64,000 nucleotides of DNA from DASWJZ01 sp963739005 (GTDB lineage: Bacteria; Pseudomonadota; Alphaproteobacteria; Rhizobiales; Afifellaceae), in contig CAVTYQ010000001.1 in the NCBI GenBank assembly GCA_963739005.1, positions 1 to 64,000 on the forward strand, read 5' to 3'. A model generated the notes under the pieces. It saw only the letters and a list, made by a program, of their open reading frames with translations, was not told the DNA's origin and ran no database searches. Positions 1 to 8,353 of the stretch are shown here, piece by piece. The first letter of the stretch is position 1. Each line of letters opens with the position of its first letter. Made by a program: the position numbers and the translations under genes.

Positions 1-1079
1 ACCAAGTATTTCGGTGAATTCCGCTCCTACGAGCAGATCGACGCTGCGCCGGAAGAGAAGGCGCGCGGCATCACGATCAACACGGCGCACGTCGAATACG
101 AGACGACGAAGCGGCATTACGCCCACGTCGACTGCCCCGGCCACGCCGACTACGTGAAGAACATGATCACCGGCGCGGCGCAGATGGACGGCGCCATCCT
201 CGTCGTTTCCGCTGCCGACGGTCCGATGCCGCAGACGCGCGAGCATATCCTGCTCGCTCGCCAGTTCGGCGTTCCGGCGCTTGTCGTCTACATGAACAAG
301 GTCGACCAGGTGGACGATCCGGAGCTTCTCGATCTTGTCGAACTGGAGGTGCGCGAGCTTCTCTCCAAGGACGAGCCCCGGGCGACGACATTCCGATCAT
401 CAGGGGCTCGGCGCTCGCGGCCATGGAAGGCCGCAATCCGGAGATCGGCGAGAGTTCGATCCGGGCGCTGATGGAAGCGGTCGATTCCTACATCCCGACG
501 CCTGAGCGCCCGATCGACCAGCCGTTCCTGATGCCGATCGAAGACGTGTTCTCGATCTCCGGCCGCGGCACGGGGTGACCGGCCGCGTCGAACGCGGCAT
601 CGTGAAGGTGGGCGAGGAGGTCGAGATCGTCGGCATCCGTCCGACCTCGAAGACGGTCGTGACCGGCGTCGAGATGTTCCGCAAGCTGCTCGACCAGGGG
701 CAGGCGGGCGACAACGTCGGCTGTCTGCTGCGCGGTGTTGAGCGCGACGGCGTTGAGCGCGGGCAGGTGCTCTGCAAGCCGGGCTCGGTGACCCCGCACA
801 CGAAGTTCAAGGCGGAAGCCTACATCCTCACCAAGGAAGAGGGCGGCCGCCACACCCCGTTCTTCACCAACTACCGTCTCGCAGTTCTACTTCCGCACGA
901 CCGACGTGACCGGCGTGGTGGAGCTGCCGGAGGGCACCGAAATGGTGATGCCCGGCGACAACGTGCAGATGACGGTATCGCTGATCGTGCCGATCGCCAT
1001 GGAGGAGAAGCTCCGCTTCGCCATCCGTGAGGGCGGTCGCACCGTCGGCGCCGGCGTCGTGGCTTCGATCATCGAATAG
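1..1079 (+). CDS. tuf: Elongation factor Tu, 5'-truncated and frameshifted
   Basis: EF-Tu is the GTPase that delivers aminoacyl-tRNA to the ribosome. The gene enters the window already open, so the start and the P-loop (G1) are missing. The switch I segment with GITIN, the DCPGHADY G3 motif and NKVD (G4, usually NKCD) read cleanly from base 1 to about 376. The frame then breaks three times: a base missing near 377, one missing near 575 (the GTVVTG codons read as GTG-stop), and one extra near 878. Corrected, the protein runs through domains 2 and 3 to the usual C-terminus ending in SIIE and stop TAG 1077-1079. An essential protein with three scattered single-base breaks and normal sequence between them points to sequence error rather than a true pseudogene. 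It is the last gene of the str operon. Confidence 0.93.
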
Positions 1080-1085
1080 CGAGAA

Positions 1086-1113
1086 ACGGGCGCGGCCATC
1101 CCGCCGCGCCCGT
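1086..1113 (+). terminator. Perfect hairpin between tuf and rpsJ
   Basis: Arms ACGGGCGCGGC (1086-1096) and GCCGCGCCCGT (1103-1113) are perfect complements of 11 bp with a 6-nt loop. The downstream bases are CCTCTTG, not a clean T-run. It could be a partial terminator or attenuator separating tuf from the S10 operon, or a processing/stability hairpin. The rpsJ ribosome site lies immediately after it. Confidence 0.5.
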
Positions 1114-1132
1114 CCTCTTGAAGGACAAGAAA

Positions 1133-1441
1133 ATGAACGGCCAGAACATTCGAATCCGCCTCAAGGCTTTCGATCACCGCGTGCTCGATTCGTCGACCGC
1201 GGAGATCGTGTCCACGGCGAAACGGACCGGCGCCCAGGTGCGCGGGCCGATCCCGCTGCCGAGCCGGATCGAGAAGTTCACCGTCAACCGCTCGCCGCAC
1301 GTCGACAAGAAGAGCCGCGAGCAATTCGAGATACGCACCCACAAGCGGCTGCTCGACATCATCGAGCCGACCCCGAAGCCCGTCGACGCTTTGATGAAGC
1401 TCGACCTCGCGGCCGGCGTCGACGTCGAGATCAAGCTCTAG
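1133..1441 (+). CDS. rpsJ: 30S ribosomal protein S10
   Basis: S10 (102 aa) is a small-subunit head protein and also the NusE antitermination factor. The intact frame begins MNGQNIRIRLKAFDH and contains TAKRTGAQVRGPIPLPS and the RSPHVDKKSREQFE loop, all typical. An upstream in-frame start at 1118 exists, but the family starts at MNGQ and AAGGAC lies just upstream of 1133. It is the first gene of the S10 operon, 36 nt before rplC. Confidence 0.97.
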   Translation: MNGQNIRIRLKAFDHRVLDSSTAEIVSTAKRTGAQVRGPIPLPSRIEKFTVNRSPHVDKKSREQFEIRTHKRLLDIIEPTPKPVDALMKLDLAAGVDVEIKL

Positions 1442-1476
1442 GGATTTGAGGCGCGAAAGCGGACGAGCAGAAGATC

Positions 1477-2202
1477 ATGCGCTCAGGCGTGATTGCACAG
1501 AAGCTGGGGATGACCCGCGTTTATACCGAAGCCGGCGAGCACGTGCCGGTGACGGTGCTGCGCGTCGACAATTGCCAGGTGGTCGCACAGCGGACCGCCG
1601 AGAAGGACGGCTACACCGCCGTGCAGCTCGGCGCCGGCACGCGCAAGCCGAAGGGGACGCCGAAGGCGCTTCGCGGCCACTTGCGCGCGCCGAGGTCGAG
1701 CCGAAGCGGAAGGTCGTCGAGTTCCGCGTGAGCCCGGAGAACCTGATCGACGTCGGCGCCGAGATCACCGCCGCGCACTTCGTGCCGGGGCAGTTCGTCG
1801 ATGTACGGGCACCTCGATCGGCAAGGGCTTCGCCGGCGTCATCAAGCGGCACCATTTCGGCGGCTTGCGCGCCACGCACGGCGTATCGGTGTCGCACCGC
1901 TCGCATGGCTCGACCGGCCAGCGCCAGGACCCCGGCAAGGTGTTCAAGGGCAAGAAGATGGCCGGCCATCTCGGCAACACCCGGGTGACGACGCAGAACC
2001 TTCAGGTCGTGCGCACGGATGCCGATCAGGGCGTGATCCTGGTGAGCGGCGCGGTGCCGGGCGCGAAGGGCGGCTGGCTTCTCGTCCGCGACGCGGTGAA
2101 GCGCGCGCTGCCGAAGGAGCGCCGACGCCGGCCGCGATCCGCGCGAACGGCAAGAGCGAGACGAAGGCGGCGGAAGCGGCCAAAGAGAGCGGAGAAGCCT
2201 GA
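1477..2202 (+). CDS. rplC: 50S ribosomal protein L3, frameshifted
   Basis: L3 binds 23S rRNA near the peptidyl-transferase centre and is needed early in 50S assembly. The start MRSGVIAQKLGMTRVY and later segments (AEVEPK, GTSIGKGFAGVIKRHHFGG, HRSHGSTGQRQDPGKVFKGKKMAG, TTQNLQVVRTDAD) are all present but in different frames. Breaks fit one missing base each after about 1682 (TT-GCG), 1804 (GT-ACG) and 2116 (GA-GCG). Correcting them gives about 242 aa ending in an Ala/Lys/Glu-rich tail. The stop TGA 2200-2202 overlaps the rplD ATG at 2202. As written the gene cannot make L3, so sequence error is the likely cause. Confidence 0.93.
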
Positions 2203-2829
2203 TGGAGATCGAGGTGAAGACGCTCGCCGGCAAGGCGGCGGGGACGCTGAAGCTCTCCGACGCCGTGTTCGGGCTTGAGCCGCGACCGGACATCCTGCAG
2301 CGCATGGTGCGCTGGCAGCTCGCCAAGCGGCAGGCCGGGACGCACAAGGCCAAGACGCGCGGCGAGATCAAGGCGACCTCAAAGAAGATGTATCGGCAGA
2401 AGGGCACCGGCAGCGCCCGTCATGGCAACAAGGCGGCGCCGCAATTCCGCGGCGGCGGCAAGGCATTCGGACCGGTGGCGCGCTCGCACGAGATCGGGCT
2501 GCCGAAGAAGGTGAGGGCGCTCGCGCTGAAGCATGCGCTGTCCGCCAAGGCGAAGGCCGACGCCATCGTCGTGGTCGAAGATTGAACGCCAAGGAGGCGA
2601 AGACCAAGGGGCTCGTCGCGCAGTTCGCGCGCCTCGGTTTCTCCAAGGCGCTGATCGTCGGCGGCGCGGAGATCGACGAGGGCTTCGGCCGCGCCGCGCG
2701 CAACATCGCGGGATCGACGTGCTGCCGATCCAGGGCATCAACGTCTACGACATCCTGCGTTGCGACACGCTGGTCCTTTCCAAGGCGGCGGTCGAAGCGC
2801 TGGAGGAGCGGTTCAATGGCCAATCTTAG
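2202..2829 (+). CDS. rplD: 50S ribosomal protein L4, frameshifted
   Basis: L4 lines the peptide exit tunnel and contacts 23S rRNA. The first 127 residues are intact and include the RQKGTGSARHGNKAAPQFRGGG tunnel loop region. The frame then hits TGA at 2583-2585 where one base is missing (VVED-stop, should continue LNAKEAKTK). A second missing base near 2711 breaks NIAG-IDVLP. The last part (IDVLPIQGINVYDIL) ends at TAG 2827-2829. Corrected length is about 209 aa, normal for L4. The 3' end overlaps the rplW start by 14 nt. Confidence 0.93.
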
Positions 2830-3108
2830 GCACTACGACACGATCATCGCGCCGGTGATCACCGAGAAGTCGACGGCGGCGTCGGAGCACAACAAGGTGG
2901 TGTTCCGCGTGGCCTCGAAGGCGACGAAGCCGGAGATCAAGGCGGCGGTCGAGGCGCTCTTCAACGTCAAGGTGACGGCGGTCAACACGCTGAACCGGGC
3001 CGGGAAGACGAAGCGCTTCCGCGGCGTCGCCGGCAAGCAGCTGGCCACAAGAAAGCCATCGTGACGCTGGCCGAAGGCCAGTCGATCGACGTGACGACGG
3101 GCCTCTAG
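2816..3108 (+). CDS. rplW: 50S ribosomal protein L23, 3' frameshift
   Basis: L23 sits at the tunnel exit and is the docking site for trigger factor and SRP. MANLRHYDTIIAPVITEKS, the NKVVFRV strand and the KTKRFRG loop are intact. A base is missing after about 3042 (CT-GGC), so the written frame ends early at 3064. The correct frame continues as KKAIVTLAEGQSIDVTTGL to TAG 3106-3108, giving 97 aa. The start overlaps the end of rplD. Confidence 0.93.
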
Positions 3109-3123
3109 GCGGGACGCGGGAAG

Positions 3124-3960
3124 ATGGCACTGAAGACATACAATCCCACGACGCCGGGCCGCCGCCAGCTCACGCTGGTCGACCGCTCGCGGCTGTGGAA
3201 GGGCAAGCCGCAGAAGGCGCTGACCGAGGGCCTGACCAAGAGCGGCGGGCGCAACAATCTCGGCCGGCTGACCGCGCGCCGTCGCGGCGGCGGGCACAAG
3301 CGCGCCTATCGCATCATCGATTTCAAGCGGCGGAAGTTCGACATTCCGGCAAAGGTCGAGCGGCTGAATACGATCCGAACCGCTCCGCCTTCATCGCGCT
3401 CGATCCGCTACGAGGACGGCGAGCTCGCCTACATCATCGCGCCGCAGCGGCTGGCGGAGGGCGACACCATCGTCTCCGGCGAGCAGGTGGACGTGAAGCC
3501 GGGCAACGCGATGCCGCTCCGCGCCATTCCCGTCGGCACGATCGTGCACAACGTGGAGCTCAAGATCGGCCGCGGCGGACAGATTGCGCGCGCCGCCGGC
3601 TCCTACGCGCAGATCGCCGGCCGCGACCAGGGCTACGCGATCCTGCGGCTGAATTCCGGCGAGCAGCGGCTCGTCAGCGGCGAGTGCATGGCGACGATCG
3701 GCGCGGTCTCGAATCCCGACCACGCCAACATCTCGATCGGCAAGGCGGGGCGCAATCGCTGGCTCGGCTGGCGGCCGTCGGTCCGCGGCGTCGCCATGAA
3801 CCCGGTCGACCATCCGCATGGCGGCGGCGAGGGCCGCACCTCCGGCGGCCGGCATCCGGTCAGCCCGTGGGGCAAGCCCACGAAGGGCAAGAAGACCCGC
3901 ACCAACAAGGCAACGTCGAAATACATCCTGCGCTCGCGGCACGCCCGCAAGGGACGCTAA
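3124..3960 (+). CDS. rplB: 50S ribosomal protein L2, with a scrambled internal stretch
   Basis: L2 (278 aa) is an essential 23S rRNA-binding protein needed for subunit joining and peptidyl transfer. The frame is open throughout and has the expected length, KTYNPTTPGRR start and the NPVDHPHGGGEGR signature with the conserved His. Residues 82-93 read NTIRTAPPSSRS, where the family has roughly EYDPNRSAFIAL. A missing G after 3366 and an extra G near 3402 give exactly the family sequence back. The ORF therefore looks intact but encodes 12 wrong residues. Confidence 0.96.
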   Translation: MALKTYNPTTPGRRQLTLVDRSRLWKGKPQKALTEGLTKSGGRNNLGRLTARRRGGGHKRAYRIIDFKRRKFDIPAKVERLNTIRTAPPSSRSIRYEDGELAYIIAPQRLAEGDTIVSGEQVDVKPGNAMPLRAIPVGTIVHNVELKIGRGGQIARAAGSYAQIAGRDQGYAILRLNSGEQRLVSGECMATIGAVSNPDHANISIGKAGRNRWLGWRPSVRGVAMNPVDHPHGGGEGRTSGGRHPVSPWGKPTKGKKTRTNKATSKYILRSRHARKGR

Positions 3961-3981
3961 GGCAGGTCTTAGGAGAAAGAC

Positions 3982-4260
3982 GTGGCACGGTCAGTTTGGA
4001 AAGGCCCGTTCTTCGACGGCTACCTTCTTAAGAAGGCGGAGAAGACGCGCGAGTCCGGTCGCAACGAGGTGATCAAGATCTGGAGCCGGCGCTCCACGGT
4101 CCTTCCGCAGTTCGTGGGGCTCACCTTCGGCGTCTACAACGGTCACAAGCACGTCCCGGTGCTCGTGTCGGAAGACATGATCGGCCACAAGTTCGGCGAG
4201 TTCGCGCTGACGCGGTCGTTCCATGGCCATTCCGGCGACCGCAAGGCGAAGAGGGAATAG
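3982..4260 (+). CDS. rpsS: 30S ribosomal protein S19
   Basis: S19 (92 aa) binds 16S rRNA in the head of the 30S subunit next to S13. MARSVWKGPFFDGYLL and the SRRSTVLPQFVG and HKFGEFALTRSFHGH segments are diagnostic. The start is GTG 3982, placed by AGGAGA at 3971-3976. The stop TAG 4258-4260 is one base before the rplV ATG, so the two are probably translationally coupled. Confidence 0.97.
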   Translation: MARSVWKGPFFDGYLLKKAEKTRESGRNEVIKIWSRRSTVLPQFVGLTFGVYNGHKHVPVLVSEDMIGHKFGEFALTRSFHGHSGDRKAKRE

Positions 4261-4261
4261 C

Positions 4262-4642
4262 ATGGGCAAGGCCAAGCGTCCGCGCACGCTCAAGGACAAC
4301 GAGGCGCAGGCGGTGCTGCGCATGGTGCGCATCAGCCCGCGCAAGCTCAACCTCGTCGCGCAGCTGATCCGCGGCAAGAAGGTGTCGGTGGCGCTCGCCG
4401 ACCTGCAATTCTCGCAGAAGCGCATCGCCGGGCAGGTCAGGAAGACGCTGCAGAGCGCGATCGCGAACGCGGAGAACAATCACCAGCTCGACGTCGACAA
4501 TCTCGTCGTCGCCGAAGCGCATGTCGGCAAGGCGCTCGTCATGAAGCGCTTCAACCCGCGCGCACGCGGCCGCGTGGCGGGCATCCAGAAGCTGTTCTCC
4601 AACCTGACAGTCGTTGTTCGCGAAGTCGAAGAAACCGCCTGA
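4262..4642 (+). CDS. rplV: 50S ribosomal protein L22
   Basis: L22 (126 aa) has a globular domain at the exit-tunnel mouth and a beta-hairpin lining the tunnel, the site of some macrolide resistance changes. RMVRISPRKLNLVAQLIRGK at the N-terminus and the hairpin with RFNPRARGRVAGIQK are clear. A longer in-frame start at 4223 would overlap rpsS; ATG 4262 fits the family. Normal length, no frame damage. Confidence 0.96.
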   Translation: MGKAKRPRTLKDNEAQAVLRMVRISPRKLNLVAQLIRGKKVSVALADLQFSQKRIAGQVRKTLQSAIANAENNHQLDVDNLVVAEAHVGKALVMKRFNPRARGRVAGIQKLFSNLTVVVREVEETA

Positions 4643-4654
4643 GGACGCAGTCGC

Positions 4655-5356
4655 ATGGGACAGAAAGTCAATCCGATCGGGCTTCGCCTCGGGATCAACA
4701 AGACCTGGGATTCCCGCTGGTTCGCCAACAAGACCGAATACGGCAACCTCCTGCATGAGGACATCCGTATCCGCGACGCGCTGATGGACGACCTGAAGCA
4801 GGCGGCGGTGTCGCGCGTGATCGTGGAGCGCCCGCACAAGAAGTGCCGGGTGACCATCCACACCGCGCGGCCGGGCATCGTCATCGGCAAGAAGGGCGCC
4901 GACATCGAGAAGCTTCGCAAGAAGGTCGCCTCGATGACGAGCTCCGAGGTGCACATCAACATCGTCGAGGTGAGGAAGCCCGAGATCGATGCGCATCTCG
5001 TCGCCCAGTCGATCGCGCAGCAGTTGGAGCGCCGCGTGGCCTTCCGGCGCGCCATGAAGCGTGCCGTGCAGTCGGCGATGCGGCTTGGCGCCGGCGGCAT
5101 TCGCATCAGCTGCGGCGGCCGCCTCGGCGGCGCGGAAATCGCGCGCAGCGAATGGTATCGCGAGGGGCGGGTGCCGCTGCACACGCTGAGGGCCGACATC
5201 GACTACGGCCACGCGACCGCGAACACCGCCTACGGCACGATCGGCGTGAAGGTGTGGATCTTCAAGGGCGAGATTCTCGAGCACGATCCGTTCGGCTCGG
5301 AGAAGCGGGCGCTCGAGGGCACCGAGTCGACGCGGCGCGGCGGCCACGCGGCCTGA
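4655..5356 (+). CDS. rpsC: 30S ribosomal protein S3
   Basis: S3 (233 aa) is at the mRNA entry site and helps unwind mRNA. MGQKVNPIGLRLGINKTWDS start, a KH domain with the GKKGADIEKL loop around residues 75-85, and the C-terminal GGRLGGAEIARSEWYREGRVPLHT block are typical. It lies 12 nt after rplV. Intact, although its neighbours rplB and rplP carry indels. Confidence 0.97.
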   Translation: MGQKVNPIGLRLGINKTWDSRWFANKTEYGNLLHEDIRIRDALMDDLKQAAVSRVIVERPHKKCRVTIHTARPGIVIGKKGADIEKLRKKVASMTSSEVHINIVEVRKPEIDAHLVAQSIAQQLERRVAFRRAMKRAVQSAMRLGAGGIRISCGGRLGGAEIARSEWYREGRVPLHTLRADIDYGHATANTAYGTIGVKVWIFKGEILEHDPFGSEKRALEGTESTRRGGHAA

Positions 5357-5389
5357 CGCCCGCTGACGGAGAATTGAAAGAACAGAACG

Positions 5390-5804
5390 ATGCTGCAACC
5401 GAACCGCACCAAGTTCCGCAAGGCGCACAAGGGCCGTATCCACGGCACCGCCAAGGGCGGGACGATCCTCAACTTCGGCGAATATCGGGCTGAAGGCGCT
5501 CGAGCCCGAGCGCGTCACGGCGCGGCAGATCGAGGCGGCGCGGCGCGCCATCACGCGCCAGATGAAGCGCTCCGGGCGCGTCTGGATCCGCATCTTCCCC
5601 GACGTGCCGGTGTCGAAGAAGCCGACGGAAGTGCGCATGGGCAAGGGCAAGGGCGCGCCGGAACTCTGGGTGGTGCGCGTGAACCCGGGCCGCATCATGT
5701 TCGAGATTGACGGCGTCAACGAAGAGACGGCGCGCGAGGCGCTGCGGCTCGGCGCGGCCAAGCTGCCGATCCGTACCCGCGTCGTCATGCGAATCGCGGA
5801 GTGA
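5390..5804 (+). CDS. rplP: 50S ribosomal protein L16, frameshifted
   Basis: L16 organises the A-site tRNA and binds 5S/23S rRNA. It starts MLQPNRTKFRKAHKGRIHG and is in frame to GGTILNFGEY near 5487. One extra base then moves the rest (GLKALEPERVTARQIEAARRAI, MKRSGRVWIRIFPD, ELWVVRVNPGRIMFE) into the next frame, ending at TGA 5802-5804. The span of 415 nt is one more than a multiple of three, matching a single insertion. Corrected length is about 137 aa, normal. Probably a sequence error. Confidence 0.93.
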
Positions 5805-5809
5805 CGACG

Positions 5810-6013
5810 ATGAAAGCTGAAGACGTCCGCACCAAGTCGCTCGACGAGCTTCGCGACAACCTCGCGAGCTTGAAGAAGGAGCAGTTCAACCTGCGCTTCC
5901 AGGCGGCGACGGGGCAGCTTGAGAAGACCGCGCGCATCCGCGTGGTGCGCCGTGACATCGCCCGCGTCAAGACGATCGCCGCGCAGAAGCGCGCGACCGA
6001 GGCGAAGGGCTGA
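5810..6013 (+). CDS. rpmC: 50S ribosomal protein L29
   Basis: L29 (67 aa) is a small two-helix protein beside L23 at the tunnel exit. MKAEDVRTKSLDELRDNLASLKKEQFN and the TARIRVVRRDIARVKTI helix are standard. An overlapping GTG at 5801 is possible, but ATG 5810 gives the family start. It is five nt after rplP. Confidence 0.95.
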   Translation: MKAEDVRTKSLDELRDNLASLKKEQFNLRFQAATGQLEKTARIRVVRRDIARVKTIAAQKRATEAKG

Positions 6014-6023
6014 GGAGAGGCTT

Positions 6024-6278
6024 ATGCCGAAGAGACAGCTGCAGGGTGTCGTGGTCAGCGACAAGGCCGACAAGACCGTGGTGGTCAATGTCGAGCGGCG
6101 CTTCACGCATCCGATCCTGAAGAAGACCGTGCGGCGCACGAAGAAGTATCAGGCGCACGATCCGGAGAACCGATTCAAGATCGGCGACCGGGTGATGATC
6201 GAAGAGTCGAAGCCGATCTCCAAGACCAAGCGTTGGGTCGTGGTCGGCGCTGAGAATGCCGCCGGGGCGGCGGGCTGA
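6024..6278 (+). CDS. rpsQ: 30S ribosomal protein S17
   Basis: S17 (84 aa) is an OB-fold primary 16S rRNA binder. MPKRQLQGVVVSDKADKTVVV and HPILKKTVRRTKKYQAHD followed by IGDRVMIEESKPISKTKRW match the family. GAGGAGAG precedes ATG 6024; the frame is open further upstream but that part is a shadow of rpmC. A 56-nt gap follows before rplN. Confidence 0.96.
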   Translation: MPKRQLQGVVVSDKADKTVVVNVERRFTHPILKKTVRRTKKYQAHDPENRFKIGDRVMIEESKPISKTKRWVVVGAENAAGAAG

Positions 6279-6334
6279 AGGAACTGAGCGGCGGGCCGGG
6301 CCCGTCCGCGCGTTAAGAAGAAGGACGTCGCGCA

Positions 6335-6703
6335 ATGATCCAGATGCAGACGAACCTCGATGTCGCGGACAATTCCGGCGCGCGCCGGGTGCAGTGCATC
6401 AAGGTGCTGGGCGGCTCGAAGCGCAAATACGCGCATGTCGGCGACATCATCGTGGTGTCGGTGAAGGAAGCGATCCCGCGCGGGCGGGTGAAGAAGGGCG
6501 ACGTGATGAAGGCGGTCGTGGTCAGAACGGCGAAGGACATCCGCCGGCCCGACGGCAGCGTCATCCGCTTCGACCGCAACGCCGCCGTCTTGATCGACAA
6601 CAAGGCTGAGCCGGTCGGCACGCGCATCTTCGGCCCGGTTCCGCGCGAGCTGCGTGCCAAGAACCACATGAAGATCATCTCGCTTGCGCCGGAGGTCCTC
6701 TAA
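6335..6703 (+). CDS. rplN: 50S ribosomal protein L14
   Basis: L14 (122 aa) forms inter-subunit bridges. MIQMQTNLDVADNSGARRVQCIKVLGGS and the signature RPDGSVIRFDRNAAVLID with FGPVPRELR are conserved. The start ATG 6335 follows AAGAAGGACG. The stop TAA 6701-6703 shares its last base with the rplX ATG. Confidence 0.97.
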   Translation: MIQMQTNLDVADNSGARRVQCIKVLGGSKRKYAHVGDIIVVSVKEAIPRGRVKKGDVMKAVVVRTAKDIRRPDGSVIRFDRNAAVLIDNKAEPVGTRIFGPVPRELRAKNHMKIISLAPEVL

Positions 6704-7020
6704 TGGCCGCGCGGATCAGGAAGGGCGACAAGGTCGTCGTCATCACCGGGCGCGACAAGGGGCGCTCGGGCGAGGTGATCAAGGTGATGCCGAAGGAAAA
6801 CCGGGCGCTCGTGCGCGGGGTCAACATGGTGTCGCGCCATCAGCGCCAGACGGCGGCGCAGGAGGGCGGCATCATCCGCAAAGAGGCGCCGATCCACCTT
6901 TCCAATATCGCGCTCGCCGATCCGACGACGGGCAAGCCGACCAAGGTCGGATTCAAGATGCTGGCGGACGGCCGCAAGGTGCGCTTCGCCAAGAGCTCGG
7001 GAGAGACCATCAATGGCTGA
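6703..7020 (+). CDS. rplX: 50S ribosomal protein L24
   Basis: L24 (105 aa) nucleates 50S assembly through a KOW domain. RIRKGDKVVVITGRDKGRSGEVIKV at the N-terminus is the KOW motif. It overlaps rplN at the start by one base and rplE at the end by 8 nt, so it is translationally coupled on both sides. Confidence 0.96.
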   Translation: MAARIRKGDKVVVITGRDKGRSGEVIKVMPKENRALVRGVNMVSRHQRQTAAQEGGIIRKEAPIHLSNIALADPTTGKPTKVGFKMLADGRKVRFAKSSGETING

Positions 7021-7590
7021 GGCCGAGAAGGCCGCGAACGGCTCGGATTACGAGCCGCGGCTGCAGAAGCACTACCGCGACGTCGTGGTTCCGAAGCTGA
7101 ACGAGCAGTTCGGCTACAAAATCCACACGCCGTGCCGCGCATCGAGAAGATCGTGCTCAACATGGGCGTCGGCGAGTCGACCGGCGACACCAAGAAGGCG
7201 CAACTCGCCGCCGACGATCTCGGCATGATCGCCGGGCAGAAGCCGGTGATCACGCGCGCCAGGAAGTCGATCGCCACCTTCAAGGTGCGCGAGGGCATGC
7301 CCATCGGCGCCAAGGTGACGCTCAGGAAGGCGCGCATGTTCGAGTTCCTCGACCGGCTCGTCACCGTGGCGCTGCCGCGAGTGCGCGACTTCCGCGGCTT
7401 GAGCCCGAAAAGCTTCGACGGCCGAGGCAATTACGCGCTCGGAATCAAGGAGCACATCATTTTCCCGGAGATCAACTACGACAAGGTCGATCAGGTCTGG
7501 GGGATGGACGTGGTGATCTGCACGACGGCGCAGACCGACGAGGAGGCACGGGCACTCCTCGGCGCGATGAATTTCCCGTTCCGGCAGTGA
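7013..7590 (+). CDS. rplE: 50S ribosomal protein L5, homopolymer frameshift
   Basis: L5 binds 5S rRNA in the central protuberance and contacts P-site tRNA. The N-terminus (YEPRLQKHYRDVVVPKLNEQFGYK) is in one frame and the rest (VPRIEKIVLNMGVGES, GLSPKSFDGRGNYALGIKEHIIFPEI, GMDVVICTTAQTDEEA) in the next. The break is at the AAAA run 7118-7121; one more A restores YKNPHAVPRIEK. Corrected length is about 192 aa. Loss of one A in a homopolymer is a classic sequencing error. Confidence 0.94.
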
Positions 7591-7613
7591 CCGAACGAAA
7601 CGAGGTTTGAACG

Positions 7614-7919
7614 ATGGCGAAGACTAGCGCGATCGAGAAGAACAAGCGGCGCATGCGGCTGGCGAAGCAATACGCCGGCAAACGGGCGAAGCTGAAGGCT
7701 GATTCGGCCGACCCGAACCTGAGCGATCAGGATCGGTTCAGCGCACGGCTGAAGCTCGCCGAGCTGCCGCGCAACTCCGCGCCGACGCGCATACGCAATC
7801 GCTGCGAGGTTACCGGCCGCCCGCGCGGCTATTACCGCAAGCTCAAGATGAGCCGCATCGCGCTTCGCCAGATGGGCAATGACGGCAAAGTCCCGGGCAT
7901 GGTGAAGTCGAGCTGGTGA
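7614..7919 (+). CDS. rpsN: 30S ribosomal protein S14
   Basis: S14 (101 aa) is in the head of the 30S subunit. This is the longer, zinc-free form: the CxxC pairs are absent and only one Cys is seen, in RCEVTGRPRGYYRKLKMSR. The ending GMVKSSW is diagnostic. From here on the ribosomal genes are free of frameshifts. Confidence 0.97.
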   Translation: MAKTSAIEKNKRRMRLAKQYAGKRAKLKADSADPNLSDQDRFSARLKLAELPRNSAPTRIRNRCEVTGRPRGYYRKLKMSRIALRQMGNDGKVPGMVKSSW

Positions 7920-7929
7920 GGAACTGAAG

Positions 7930-8325
7930 ATGCTGATGAACGATCCGCTCGGCGACATGCTGACCCGCATCCGCAATGCGCAGATGAGGAAGCGGCCGTC
8001 CGTCTCGACGCCGGCCTCGGCGCTGCGCGCGCGTGTCCTCGACGTGCTGGAGAGCGAGGGCTACATCCGCGGCTATTCCGAGGTCGCGCTGAACGGCAAG
8101 GCGGAGTACCAGATCGAGCTGAAATATTCCGACGGCCAGCCGGTCATCCGCGAGATCATGCGCGTGTCGAAGCCGGGTCGCCGCGTCTATTCCTCGGTGA
8201 AGAGCATACCGCGTGTCGCCGACGGGCTCGGCGTGTCGATCCTGTCGACGCCGAAGGGCGTCATGGCCGACCACGAGGCGCGGCTCCAGAACGTCGGCGG
8301 CGAAGTGCTCTGCCGCGTGTTCTAG
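7930..8325 (+). CDS. rpsH: 30S ribosomal protein S8
   Basis: S8 (131 aa) is a primary 16S rRNA binder and in many bacteria represses the spc operon. MLMNDPLGDMLTRIRNAQMR at the start and the C-terminal GLGVSILSTPKGVMADHEAR and GGEVLCRVF are typical. It sits 10 nt after rpsN. Confidence 0.97.
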   Translation: MLMNDPLGDMLTRIRNAQMRKRPSVSTPASALRARVLDVLESEGYIRGYSEVALNGKAEYQIELKYSDGQPVIREIMRVSKPGRRVYSSVKSIPRVADGLGVSILSTPKGVMADHEARLQNVGGEVLCRVF

Positions 8326-8353
8326 GGCGGCGGAAAAGGAAACGGGTAGGACG

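Noticed and set aside
4121..6139. Minus-strand open frame of 672 codons across rpsS-rpmC
   Set aside because: It is a shadow of the ribosomal genes on the plus strand in GC-rich DNA, Arg/Leu-rich and without motifs.
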